Source: Entamoeba histolytica HM-1:IMSS (lineage: Eukaryota; Evosea; Mastigamoebida; Endamoebidae). From it: DNA of 41,711 bases. The stretch covers positions 3,689 to 45,399 of the forward strand of contig NW_001914990.1 of NCBI RefSeq assembly GCF_000208925.1, given 5' to 3'. A program made the translations under genes and the position numbers. How positions within the stretch are numbered: the first letter of the stretch is position 1; every line of letters begins with the position of its first letter. This document shows positions 28,561 to 38,310 of the stretch, piece by piece. Below the pieces are notes generated by a model. That model was not told where the DNA came from, searched no databases, and was given only the letters and a program-made list of their open reading frames with translations.

Positions 28561-28766
28561 GTCAAGAGGGTTAGAATGATAAGATAAATTATAATTTACT
28601 ATAATTTTATTATATTCATATAATAAAAAGTAATATAATAAAAAATAGAATAATTTATTATGATAAGTGATAAAAAGTTATTTATGAAAAAAATGCAAGA
28701 AAATAAAAATAGAATAAAAATAGTTCAGAAGGAGATAAAAATAGGAATAATCTACAAATTAAATAA

Positions 28767-31067
28767 ATGATTTCAACGAGTCTTGTAAAAACATTTGTAC
28801 TTGCTAAACAAGAAGAAAAAAAACTTACAATGGAAGAAGAAGCAGAACAAAGAGCCATTAATGAAATAGAAAGATTATTTGGTTCTGATAAATCAACAGG
28901 AACTATTAATGAAAGAGAGATAGAAGCATTAGAAAAATCAGAGTCATTAGATGCAAGATTAAAGACAAGAATTCAAGAAGAGTTAGAAGGATTTTCTATT
29001 GGATTAAAATTACTTGAAAAGTCTCAAGAAAATGCAACAGAAATAGATAAATTATCATTAGAAATTGCAGATATTTGTCAAGCATGTGATGATTTATTTC
29101 AAAATTACGCACTTGTTAAAGAAATTACTACAATTAAAAGAAATTTAAAAGAAGTTATTGAAACAGTCAAATATTTAAAATGTTTAAAAGATAAAGTTAA
29201 AGAAGTTGAAGAATTGTTAAAAGATGAACAAAATTTATTAAGAGTTCATTCAATAGTTCGTACATATGAAATGTTAAGATTAGCTATTGAAAAACAAATT
29301 AGAAAATTTGGACTTCCATATACAGCTGATGTTGATCCATATTTTCAACAAATTACACAAATAAGACAATTATTAACACAATCTATTGATGATATTTTTG
29401 AAGAATTCATTGAAAGAGCAAATAAAAGACCAGAAATTTTAGTTAAAATAGCAGTTATTACAGAAAGAGATAGAAGAGATAGAGAATTAATTAAACAACA
29501 ATCTAAAGTTGAAAATTCAAAAATTCAACAATATGAATATGATGGTGTTGATTATATTCAAAAAATTCAAGGACTTGTTAAAACAGCTGCTGAAAAGTCT
29601 ATTTACAAAAAATTTGAAATTGCTGATCAACCATGGATTAATACATCTCCTACTATGAAAAGTCTTCAAGACTATCTCGATGAACTTACTATCGCATCAT
29701 TTGATGCTGATGCATGTTTCCCACCTGAATATCAAATTAAAAATATTTATCTTATGTCTACTACAACAAAATTATATGATTTATTTAAATTATGGTCTAA
29801 TTCTGATCCTGACAAATTAGGTGGAACTGTTATTGCAAATACTACTATTATTTCATTATTAAAATGGGTTACTGATGACTTCTTACCAACAATGACAAGA
29901 ATTGGTGTTCCTTCTGATTCAGTACCTAATTTTTATGAAGCTCTTCGTGGAGCACAGTTACAATATCGTGAAAGAATTAGAGGAAAAATGTTTGAATGGG
30001 TACCAAATATTGCTAAAGAAGATGTTAAGCAAACACCATCAACAATTAATAATTTATTATATACTACAGCTCCAGTAGATTTATTTGGTATTGTAAAGGA
30101 ACAAATAGAAATTGCTAAAACGTCAAAGAATAGTGATTTTATTTATGAAGTAGTTAATGCATTAGTTACTCCATTAGAATTATATTCTACTGTTGTTAGT
30201 AAACAATTAAAAGATAGTCTTACATATAATAGATTAACTGAAGAACAACAAGAAGAAACAGAAGATGTTTCATTACCTCTTGGATATGTTATTTCAATAA
30301 TTAATAATTCTAATGCATGTATTGAAAAAACAGAAGATATGTTATCAAAAGTTACTGAAATTATTGGAACAGAATTAGCAGATAAATTTGATTTTTCTAC
30401 AGTTATAGGTTCATTTGATAGATTAATAGATGAAGCATGTATTTATATTAGAGAAACTATTATGGATGATTGTGAAGTAAAAATTAAAGACTTGTTTGAA
30501 GATGAATATTATGGAGATGATGATTGTATAGAGATGATTGCTGGATGTATTCAAGAATATGCATCTTCAGATTTACAACCAAATTTATTAAAAATATATG
30601 TAGAAGATATTGTTGATAAATGTGTTGTTGATTTAATTAATAAATACATTACTCAATTAATTACAAAGAAACATAAATTTAATCGTAAAGATAGAACTAA
30701 TACAGGAGATATGATTGCAAAAGATTCAGAAACAATAAATTCTTTCCTTCAAGACTTTGTAAATAAGAAAAAATTAATGGGACATCTCAATGTATTAAGA
30801 GGATTTTCTCAATTATTAAAAGAAGAAGCTGATTCAGTTAGAAGTGGGTATAATATTATTTTACAAGACTATAAAGATTGCCCTGTTGAAATTGTTAGAT
30901 TTTTAATTTCTGAACGTGATGACTTTGGGTCAAGTGATAAAGACACTGCTTATGAAGGTTTACAAAATGTTTATGACCAATTAAATGTTGATTTCTCACG
31001 TATAAAACCAACTATCTTTAGTACTCTTCAAATACCATCAAAACTCAACTTCATTAAGCCAAAATAA
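28767..31067 (+). CDS. SEC6: Exocyst complex component Sec6 (EXOC3-like)
   Basis: This is an intact 766-residue protein, close to the usual Sec6 length (about 750-800). It has an N-terminal coiled-coil region with ARLKTRIQEELEGFSIGL (about 72-89), then CFPPEYQIKNIYLMS (about 314-328), TIISLLKWVTDDF (about 363-375) and a helical-bundle C-terminus. All are positioned as in EXOC3. Sec6 is a core subunit of the exocyst, the octamer that tethers secretory vesicles to the plasma membrane before SNARE-driven fusion. The annotated start is the first ATG; a second ATG at residue 22 (MEEEAEQRAINEIERLFG) is an alternative and may be the conserved N-terminus. The gene lies divergent to ribosomal protein SA across about 245 bases. 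Confidence 0.86.
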   Translation: MISTSLVKTFVLAKQEEKKLTMEEEAEQRAINEIERLFGSDKSTGTINEREIEALEKSESLDARLKTRIQEELEGFSIGLKLLEKSQENATEIDKLSLEIADICQACDDLFQNYALVKEITTIKRNLKEVIETVKYLKCLKDKVKEVEELLKDEQNLLRVHSIVRTYEMLRLAIEKQIRKFGLPYTADVDPYFQQITQIRQLLTQSIDDIFEEFIERANKRPEILVKIAVITERDRRDRELIKQQSKVENSKIQQYEYDGVDYIQKIQGLVKTAAEKSIYKKFEIADQPWINTSPTMKSLQDYLDELTIASFDADACFPPEYQIKNIYLMSTTTKLYDLFKLWSNSDPDKLGGTVIANTTIISLLKWVTDDFLPTMTRIGVPSDSVPNFYEALRGAQLQYRERIRGKMFEWVPNIAKEDVKQTPSTINNLLYTTAPVDLFGIVKEQIEIAKTSKNSDFIYEVVNALVTPLELYSTVVSKQLKDSLTYNRLTEEQQEETEDVSLPLGYVISIINNSNACIEKTEDMLSKVTEIIGTELADKFDFSTVIGSFDRLIDEACIYIRETIMDDCEVKIKDLFEDEYYGDDDCIEMIAGCIQEYASSDLQPNLLKIYVEDIVDKCVVDLINKYITQLITKKHKFNRKDRTNTGDMIAKDSETINSFLQDFVNKKKLMGHLNVLRGFSQLLKEEADSVRSGYNIILQDYKDCPVEIVRFLISERDDFGSSDKDTAYEGLQNVYDQLNVDFSRIKPTIFSTLQIPSKLNFIKPK

Positions 31068-31198
31068 TTTATAGTTTTTGATGTTTTCTCTTTATCCTCT
31101 ATGTTTTCTATGAAATAACGAAAAAAAAGGGTTTTTGGTAGAAAAGAAAACGTAGTTGCTCTATTGAAGTTTTTGATACTTTTGTCCAAAAAGAACTA

Positions 31199-31207
31199 CA
31201 AAATTCA
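31199..31207 (+). promoter_or_regulatory. Initiator-like element
   Basis: The word CAAAATTCA differs by one base from the Entamoeba initiator AAAAATTCA and starts 20 bases before the ATG at 31219. A GAAC word (AGAACTAC) lies directly upstream. This supports the small gene that follows. Confidence 0.4.
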
Positions 31208-31218
31208 TTGAAGAACAA

Positions 31219-31515
31219 ATGGACACAAACGACTCTGAATGGGAACAAGAACTTTTTGATGACCACTTTACAACTGTTCTTAATCTCTTCCTTGAAAGAA
31301 TTAAAAGTGACCCTTCATTTACTATGGAAGAATTACAAAAGTATCTTGACCTGGCTTATCAGAACCAAGACGATAATTGGATTGGAAATGGTCGTGTGTT
31401 AGCAATCAAAAATAATGCTCGTGTTGCTGCATTAGAAATGGTTATGACTGAATGGAAGAAAGTAATTGAAGAAGAAAGAGCAGCTGGTAAAATTCCTGAA
31501 GGTGTTGAATTTTAG
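31219..31515 (+). CDS. Hypothetical acidic protein, 98 aa
   Basis: I do not recognise this protein. It is a 98-residue, acidic, mostly helical protein (for example FTTVLNLFLERIKSDP and VAALEMVMTEWKKVIEEE) with two tryptophans in the middle and C-terminal half. There is no signal peptide or membrane span. Codon use is richer in GC-ending codons (CTTGACCTGGCTTATC) than the surrounding A/T-rich DNA, and an initiator-like and GAAC-like promoter pair precede it. Both argue for a real, expressed gene. It is the last gene before the inverted-repeat element. Confidence 0.7.
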   Translation: MDTNDSEWEQELFDDHFTTVLNLFLERIKSDPSFTMEELQKYLDLAYQNQDDNWIGNGRVLAIKNNARVAALEMVMTEWKKVIEEERAAGKIPEGVEF

Positions 31516-31975
31516 TGGTTCTATTGAAAAATGTTTCTTTTAAAATCTTTGGTTTTTTTTTAGTTGAGTGTCGTTAGTTTTATTCTTTTTTTATTTCTTT
31601 TTGGATTGTGTTAATTAACTTCTTTTTAATCTGTTTATATTATAGAAATAAAGTTCAGATAATTAAGTAGTAGTTCAACATTTATTCATTCATAATTATA
31701 CGTTATTAATTAATTCTGTAGTAAAAAAGATTTTTCTTTTAGTTTAGTTTGAGTGACATAAAAAAAGAAAATAAATTATTAACTATTCCAGAAGTATTAT
31801 AAATATATTCTATGTTTATAACTTAAACAGAGAGATAATAATATTATAATACATTCCAAGAAAATATAAACTTGAAAGGGTATTAAGATGAAAGATAAAT
31901 TGCCAAATAATAATCAATTTAACTTACATAATTAAATGTTTTTTTTTATATTAAAGAAGAAAAAACAATAAAATA
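31516..31975. other. Spacer between the 98-aa gene and the left inverted repeat
   Basis: This is 460 bases of A/T-rich sequence holding the 3' end of the small gene and, after about 31.7 kb, sequence with no coding or repeat signal that I can see. The boundary with the mobile element is sharp at the A-run beginning 31975. Confidence 0.55.
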
Positions 31976-32326
31976 AAAAAAAGTACTAAACTAAGTTTCA
32001 ATAAATATTGATTTTTCTATTTAATTTTAGTTATTAAGACTATTTCATTAACTCTCTTCAGAGTCTTCTTCATGAGTTATTTTTATATCTCTATATTCAC
32101 CTTCTTATTCACCAATTTATTTCATTAATTCTTTCATTGTATCTTTTACCTTTATTTACTTGCAATTATAATGTTTTATTCTTTGATTATTCTTATTGTT
32201 TTTTATCGGCTATTCCATTTATTGTCATTATTATTTAAATTCATTTTATTTTAATCTATTAGTTTGTCTTATTTTGTGTTGATGAATTTTATCTCTTTCT
32301 ACTTTATTAATAAATTCAATATTTAT
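31976..32326 (+). repeat. Left terminal inverted repeat, 351 bp
   Basis: This matches the reverse complement of 37624-37974 without a mismatch when compared block by block. The outer edge ends in an A-run (8 A here, 7 on the right copy), beyond which a further AAAT is shared before the flanks diverge. It contains no gene. Its inner edge is 41 bases before the ORF1 ATG, so it probably carries the element's promoter or 5' leader. Confidence 0.95.
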
Positions 32327-32367
32327 CTTTTTATCATTTCTTGTTATTTGTTTTATTTTCTGTATAA

Positions 32368-33833
32368 ATGGAAGATCCTTTTCCAATGCAGGAAATACAA
32401 CAAATTTTAATGCCATGGCTATTGTGTAAAACCTTAGAGTCTTGTAAAGAAAAGCAAACAAGACATAGAAATCCAAGGTCATACAATAAAAAAAGAAATG
32501 TCAATAGCAATAAATGGCATAACAATTATAATAATAAAGGTAAACGATACACCAAGGAAAAAGGGTTTAGAAGACGAAAGACACAAAGAAAAACAAATAA
32601 AAAACAAGGTAAATACAATAATAATAAAGATTATACAAATAACAAATACAAATGGCTAACAATAAATGAGATACAAGAAAGAATAAAAAAAATAACAAGT
32701 GAATGGAAAGAAGGAGAATACGAAGAAATACTTAAAAAATATGAAGGTAAGAAGAAAAAATGGTATGATAATCAACAAGAAGTATATTCAATTAAAAAGA
32801 AAAAGATAATTGAAAAGACGAAAGAAGAGTTTAAAGAAAAAACAAAAGATTGGGAGGAAAAAGACATTAAGGCTATAGAAGCAGAAATTAAAAACAAAAA
32901 CCCAATTAAAGAAATGAATGATAGATGTAAAATTGCAAGAATAATAAATGAAACAGAAAGTATAAAGAAAATACAAGAAGAAACAAAAAATAAAGAAGAA
33001 AAGATAGAAGAAGAAAAAGAAAAAGAAGAAATACTTTCATTGAAAAATCAAATTACTGAATTACAAGGAAAACTTAAAGAATTAAGTATGAAAAGAATGG
33101 AAGAAGAACAAGCCATCTCAGAAGAAATGATGAGAAAAGCAAAAGAAATAGTTAGGAAAGAATTTGAAGAAGAAATTACAGAAATGAAAACACAAAATAG
33201 AAAGATTCAAACGAATTATGAAGAAATGAAGAAAGAAAATGAAAAATTAGAAGAAGAAAACTTAAAACTACAAGGAAAAATAAACGAGATAGAAGGAAGA
33301 AAAATCACAGAAGTAAATAATAAAGAAGAAAAAATCCTTGTATCCAAGCTAATAAAAAGAAGATGGAAAAAGAAAATGAAGAAATGAAAGAAGAAATTGA
33401 AAAGTTGAAAAAGAGAAACAAAATGCTAGAACAAAATGCAAACACATTAGAGAAGAAAATTGAAATGATAGAGGAAAATACTAAAGAATTAAAGAAAGAA
33501 ATAAGAGATAAAGAAAAACAAATCTCTGAATATCAAAAAAATGCAATTAAAAACCAAGAAATTGCAGAAATAACAAGAGAAGAATTAGACAACACACAAA
33601 AAGAAAATGAAGCACAAAAACAAATAATATCAAAACAACAAGATGATATTGAAAATTTTATTTCACAGAAGGAACTAGAGAAGAAGAAAACGATGACACT
33701 TGTGATAAATACACAACCAGTACTGAGGAAAACATCATCAGTGACGATGAAGATGAACGAAAATACTCCTATGAAAAAGACAGTAGTTGAAAACGAAGAG
33801 AAAAGCACTGATTGTCAAAAAAACAAGAGATGA
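32368..33833 (+). pseudogene. ORF1 of the retroelement: basic and coiled-coil protein, split by a frame change
   Basis: The first frame (32368-33387, 339 aa) starts 41 bases inside the left repeat. Its N-terminal ~100 residues are Lys/Arg/Asn-rich (RNPRSYNKKRNVNSNKW), as in nucleic-acid-binding ORF1 proteins, followed by long Glu/Lys coiled coil. A second frame, shifted by -1 and open from 33324 to 33833 (first ATG 33363), carries on the coiled coil (EKLKKRNKMLEQNANTLEKK) and ends in a Thr/Lys-rich tail. The two overlap by about 60 bases. Either a one-base indel broke a single ~485-aa ORF1, or ribosomes shift frame there; the TGG AAA AAG run at 33364-33372 could allow slippage but is not an ideal site. 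Function would be RNA binding and multimerisation in the retrotransposition particle. Confidence 0.7.
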
Positions 33834-34059
33834 TAATCAGACAAGAAATACAACAAACCAAAGAAATAGAAATTTAATTGAAGTGTTGTATTGTTTTGCA
33901 ATTAATTGGTTAAATAAAAAGTTATATAAGAAATTAAGAAAGAACAAATTGAAAGCATAATAAAAGCAATAAACATCAATGTCAATAATGAAAATGAATA
34001 TATTAACTATATTAAAATATCACATAAAATAAAAGAAAATACTAAACAATACATTAAAT

Positions 34060-37000
34060 TGAAAGTAAATGATATAATAGAAGAGTAGAGTGTAAATCAA
34101 TAATAAAAAACATCATATTAAAGAATAACTCTACTGGAATTGATGAAGAATACCTTAACACTCTCATCAATAAAATAAAAGAAATGAAAATAGAAAAATG
34201 TTCAAACATTAATTACTACTGGAAAAGAAAATAAACTGACGAATTGATAATGGAAATTAATAATAGATGGATATGGTCAGGAAGCAGAATGCAGGATCTG
34301 CAAGATGATATGAATATTTCAATGGTTATGCATCTTTATCTCCAAAATAAAATAACAAGAAATAAAAATGATGAAATAAAAGAAATCCTAAATAAAATCA
34401 ATAGACTAGAAGATTTGGTCAAGGGAAGGAAATGGTACAGAATAAAGTGCATCATGAAATTAAAAGAAAATGATGAAGAAGGAATAAAAGTCAAAGCACT
34501 AGAAAGAATAAAATACCTAAAATATATGATGACAATGAATAAAGAAAGAATTAAATTTAATAAAAATGAAATAATCAGAATCAATACAAATAAAATCATG
34601 TTTGATTCTAACAAGAAAATTAGAATAAGGAAGAAACAAATAATGAAATATACCCAAATAACGATATTACTTTAGAATATTTGAAATCGTTATATGAAAC
34701 ACAGGTGATATTAAATAAAGAGAATTGGAAAATAAAACAAAACACGATATTGAATAAAAGATATATCAATTATGATAGTGTCATTATAACAATAAATGAA
34801 TTAAATTTAAGTATAATGAGAATAAGTAACTGGAAAACACCAGGAATAGACACTATATATGGGTATTATTGGAAAAGGATGTCATCATCAAGAGAAATCA
34901 TTCTCAATATCTTTAATGAATGGTTGAACTTCATTCAAAACATCCCATTAGACATGGTAAGTGGAAGAACTTTATTAATCCACAAAGGAGGTGATAGGAA
35001 TGATGTCACTAATTATCGTCATATCAGTTGTACAAATGTAATTATGAAAGTATTTACCTCAATATTAAAAGAAAAGATTCACAGAAGACTTAACATGAAT
35101 TGTGAACCATTGAAAATTAGTAAAAATCAACTGGGATGTAAGTTACAATCTTTAGCTGCTAAAGAATGAATAATAAATAGTTATATGTTAAAGCAGCAGA
35201 AAGAAGAGAAATACCCAAAATATGATGAGTCATATTATGACATTAAAAAAGCATATGACACAGTAAACCACGAATGGGTAATTGAATCATTAAAGTATTT
35301 TAATGTAGAGGGTGTCATCATTAACATTATTGAAAGTGTGATGACTAGATGGAAGATATTCATCGGTTATAAATATAATGAATATCTATGATGTATTAAA
35401 TTAAATAGAGGAATTTTACAAGGTGATTCCTTATCAAATCTACTCTTCATCATACAGATGAATGTAATTTCTCAAATCATTGAAGAGAAATTCCCAAAAG
35501 CAAATCACACTTTATATATGGATGATTTGAGAATAATGACAGAAAATAGTGAAGAAATGTGAATAATCCACAACGAAATTAAGGAAATAATAAGTGGAAT
35601 AGGGATGGAAATGAATGAGAAAAAGTCAGGATTGGTATTAAAAAACATTAAAGAAATACCAAATTGAATGTAAAACATCCCCGTAGTTGAATGTGATGAC
35701 TTGTATAAATACTTAGGAATATGGCAGTCCGACGAAATTGATGATACCTTCAATTGTAAAACCATCAAAGAAAAAATGAATCAGAAGATGGAAGAAATAA
35801 ACACTGATGAAAGTAGTAATAGAAGATATATTACTAGAATAAACATGGAAATAATCAATATCTTCAGATATTCAGCATCAGTTGTAAATTGGAAAATCAC
35901 TGACCTAGATAAAATAGATTTGGAGATAAGAAAATATTTAAGAAAGGCAAAATACATTGGTGAAACTCCAAAGATCGGTTGTATGTTATTATAGAAGAAA
36001 TGAATGATTAATAAATATAAATGAAGAATATGTTAATGAAATAATTAGAACAGTGATGTACTATTGTACCAGAGAAAGTGAAATATGAAATAACATATTA
36101 GATAAATGGTACAGTAAGAAGGGAATATGGAATAGAATTAAAAAACAATAATTCATAAAATAAATGAAACAAAAATAGAAGAAATAATAAATGAATTTAT
36201 AGAAAAGAAAAAAGAAAAAGAAGTAGTAGAAATAAAGAAATTAATGATAAATACATCAAAAAATTGAAGTGCCATCAAATAAGCGGACACTTCAGAAGAT
36301 GGTTTGAGTCAAAATGAGTAGATAAAACTACTACAGTGAAAGCATGGAAGTCAATCAATATTAAGAAAAATGCATTTCTACAATTAACTAAAATGCAAGA
36401 TGGAGCAATATTTTGTGTGTATAGAAAATCAAAAATAATGAAAAATGAAAGATTGAGATACTCAACACTTTGTAAAGACAAGATAGCTACAGTAGAACAC
36501 ATTCTACTATCTTGTATTTATCATAAAAAATCACAAATGGAGAAACATGACAATATTGGCATTATAATATTGATTAATAAGAAAATACACTGGAAATAAT
36601 CAATATAAAAACCCCCATATGAAACAATGTTCCAATATAAAGACATCACAATGATATGGAACAAACAAATATTGCCTAAAAGTGATGGACAATATCACAA
36701 AATATCAGATATATATGTAATAGATAAAAAGAACAAAACTGGTCTAATATTTGATATGACTATTGTGGCTGATCACAATATTAATTGAGCCTATTGGAAG
36801 AAAAGAAATAAGTATAAGGAATTAAAGAATATTCTAATGAAAATAGAAAAATTAAAAGATGACAGAATAAATCCAGTAGTAATCTCAATAAATGGATTAA
36901 TAAATAAAGAAAGTATTAAATTAATTAAAGAATTAAAAATTGAGATCGACATCGAAAAAGAAATTAAAAATCTTGTCATAAAAAACATGATGAATGTCAT

Positions 37001-37118
37001 GGAATACTGCGGAGATCACAATCAAACATACTCAGTAGAGCTACAAGAAGAAGACGAAGGGACGGGATTAGTCTCCCCTGAGCCAGGAAGAATAGAAGCT
37101 ATTTCTATTAATACTTAA
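34060..37118 (+). pseudogene. ORF2 of the retroelement: LINE-type reverse transcriptase plus endonuclease-like region, decayed
   Basis: Fragments in several frames line up as one ORF2. An N-terminal part (about 34244-34675) is followed by the reverse transcriptase in frame at 34681-35994: NWKTPGIDTIYGYYWKR; RTLLIHKGGD with NYRHISCTN; Q-x-GCK; motif A YYDIKKAYDTVNHEW; motif B RGILQGDSLSNLLF; motif C YMDD; and YKYLGI. The catalytic Asp residues survive. Five in-frame stops interrupt it (TGA at 35167, 35389, 35560 and 35665; TAA at 35671). A later frame (about 36267-37118) has a Cys/His box ending VEHILLSC (36498-36521). After that comes ISDIYVIDKKNKTGLIFDMT, then a K-x-x-KYKEL helix, resembling the restriction-like endonuclease of R2-type LINEs, with the usual P of PD missing. 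The start is uncertain; there is no intact product. Confidence 0.8.
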
Positions 37119-37623
37119 TTAATTGCTTTATTTATTTGTTCGTATGATATTCATTTCTAAATTAACAACATACAATGAAAATTACATAGAAATGATATAC
37201 ACAAACAAATGGATTTATATGGCATTATCACTGTTATATTCATCAACATTATCAAACAAATAATAACAATAATCACTTTATTACATTTTATCATAATTAT
37301 TATCACCATAATCAATTCTCATTCAAACATAATGATAATAAAACAGTTAATATTACCACAAATACCAAAATACAAGTAGAATATTTAATCAATATTATTA
37401 TGAGAATAACCAAGAAGTTGTAGTGAAATAATAATGATATTATGATAATGAAATAATAAGAAAATAACAAATAAAATGATGAATAATATTACTATTAAAA
37501 GAAATGAATATAAACAAGTGAATTAATGAAAGAAAGTTGTATATTTCTCTGAATGAACAAATTAATAATAACACCAAATAGTAAATGAAATGATGTGATA
37601 TTTGTAATGATAAAATAACAACA
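37119..37623. other. 3' untranslated part of the retroelement
   Basis: This is 505 bases between the last ORF2 codon and the right inverted repeat. It contains many TAATAATAAT- and ATTATTATC-type words and no open frame. I see no poly(A) tail of the kind expected at a LINE 3' end. Confidence 0.5.
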
Positions 37624-37974
37624 ATAAATATTGAATTTATTAATAAAGTAGAAAGAGATAAAATTCATCAACACAAAATAAGACAAACTAATAGATTAAA
37701 ATAAAATGAATTTAAATAATAATGACAATAAATGGAATAGCCGATAAAAAACAATAAGAATAATCAAAGAATAAAACATTATAATTGCAAGTAAATAAAG
37801 GTAAAAGATACAATGAAAGAATTAATGAAATAAATTGGTGAATAAGAAGGTGAATATAGAGATATAAAAATAACTCATGAAGAAGACTCTGAAGAGAGTT
37901 AATGAAATAGTCTTAATAACTAAAATTAAATAGAAAAATCAATATTTATTGAAACTTAGTTTAGTACTTTTTTT
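37624..37974 (-). repeat. Right terminal inverted repeat, 351 bp
   Basis: This is an exact inverted copy of 31976-32326. The inner edge is at the ATTTAT word (minus strand), after which only a short gapped match (TTTTATCATT) continues. The outer edge is the T-run at 37968-37974. The two arms could pair into a very long hairpin in single-stranded DNA or RNA. Confidence 0.95.
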
Positions 37975-38204
37975 ATTTCTTCATCTTATATTATTGTTAT
38001 AGTGACTAGAATAATATGGCAATGAAAAAAGCAAATAATTGAAAAAGAAGAGAATGAAAGATATAAAAGAATAAAAAGAAAGTAAAAAGTAGAAGAAGAT
38101 GAAGAAAGAATAAAAGTAGAAAGGAGAGAATATAAAAAGAAAGAAGATAAAGTGTAATAAAACAAAAGAGATGATAAAAGAAGAAAAGAATGAAAAAAAT
38201 AAAG

Positions 38205-38310
38205 GATGCAAATTTTATTGAAACAAATAAAAAAAGTGCAAAATTTAATGATGCAAAATTTAATGATGCAAAATATTTAGCAACATATTTTATTGATGCA
38301 AAATATTTTG
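38205..38310 (+). repeat. Imperfect tandem GATGCAAAATTTAAT repeat
   Basis: The word GATGCAAA(A)TT recurs about five times in 106 bases: starts near 38205, 38235 (as AGTGCAAAATTTAAT), 38250, 38265 and 38295, at spacings of 15 to 30 bases. The middle two units are exact 15-mers. Degenerate tandem duplication is the simplest reading. Confidence 0.6.

Larger units (their letters stand above)
31976..37974 (+). mobile_element. LINE-type retroelement bounded by perfect 351-bp terminal inverted repeats
   Basis: The element is 5999 bases. Its outer 351 bases at each end are exact reverse complements. The coding strand is strongly A-rich. Inside are ORF1 (basic N-terminus plus coiled coil) and ORF2 (reverse transcriptase, then a Cys/His box and a restriction-like endonuclease-like region). 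The protein order matches R2/R4-like LINEs, including the Entamoeba LINEs with restriction-like endonuclease. Long inverted repeats are not a LINE feature. No clear target-site duplication is visible outside the arms. ORF2 carries stops and frame changes, so this copy cannot encode an intact protein. It might match a catalogued Entamoeba repeat family; that would need a repeat-library search. Confidence 0.82.

Noticed and set aside
32246..32525. Short minus-strand frames across the left inverted repeat
   Set aside because: They overlap ORF1 on the other strand and the repeat itself, and show no protein-like features.
35167..35673. TGA read as tryptophan (altered genetic code) in the retroelement
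   Set aside because: Host genes and the element itself use TGG for Trp and TGA as a stop (for example the importin stop). A TAA also interrupts the frame, and other frame changes show decay.
31960..37990. Target-site duplication around the inverted-repeat element
   Set aside because: Flanks outside the arms share only a few A/T bases as direct repeats, no more than expected by chance.
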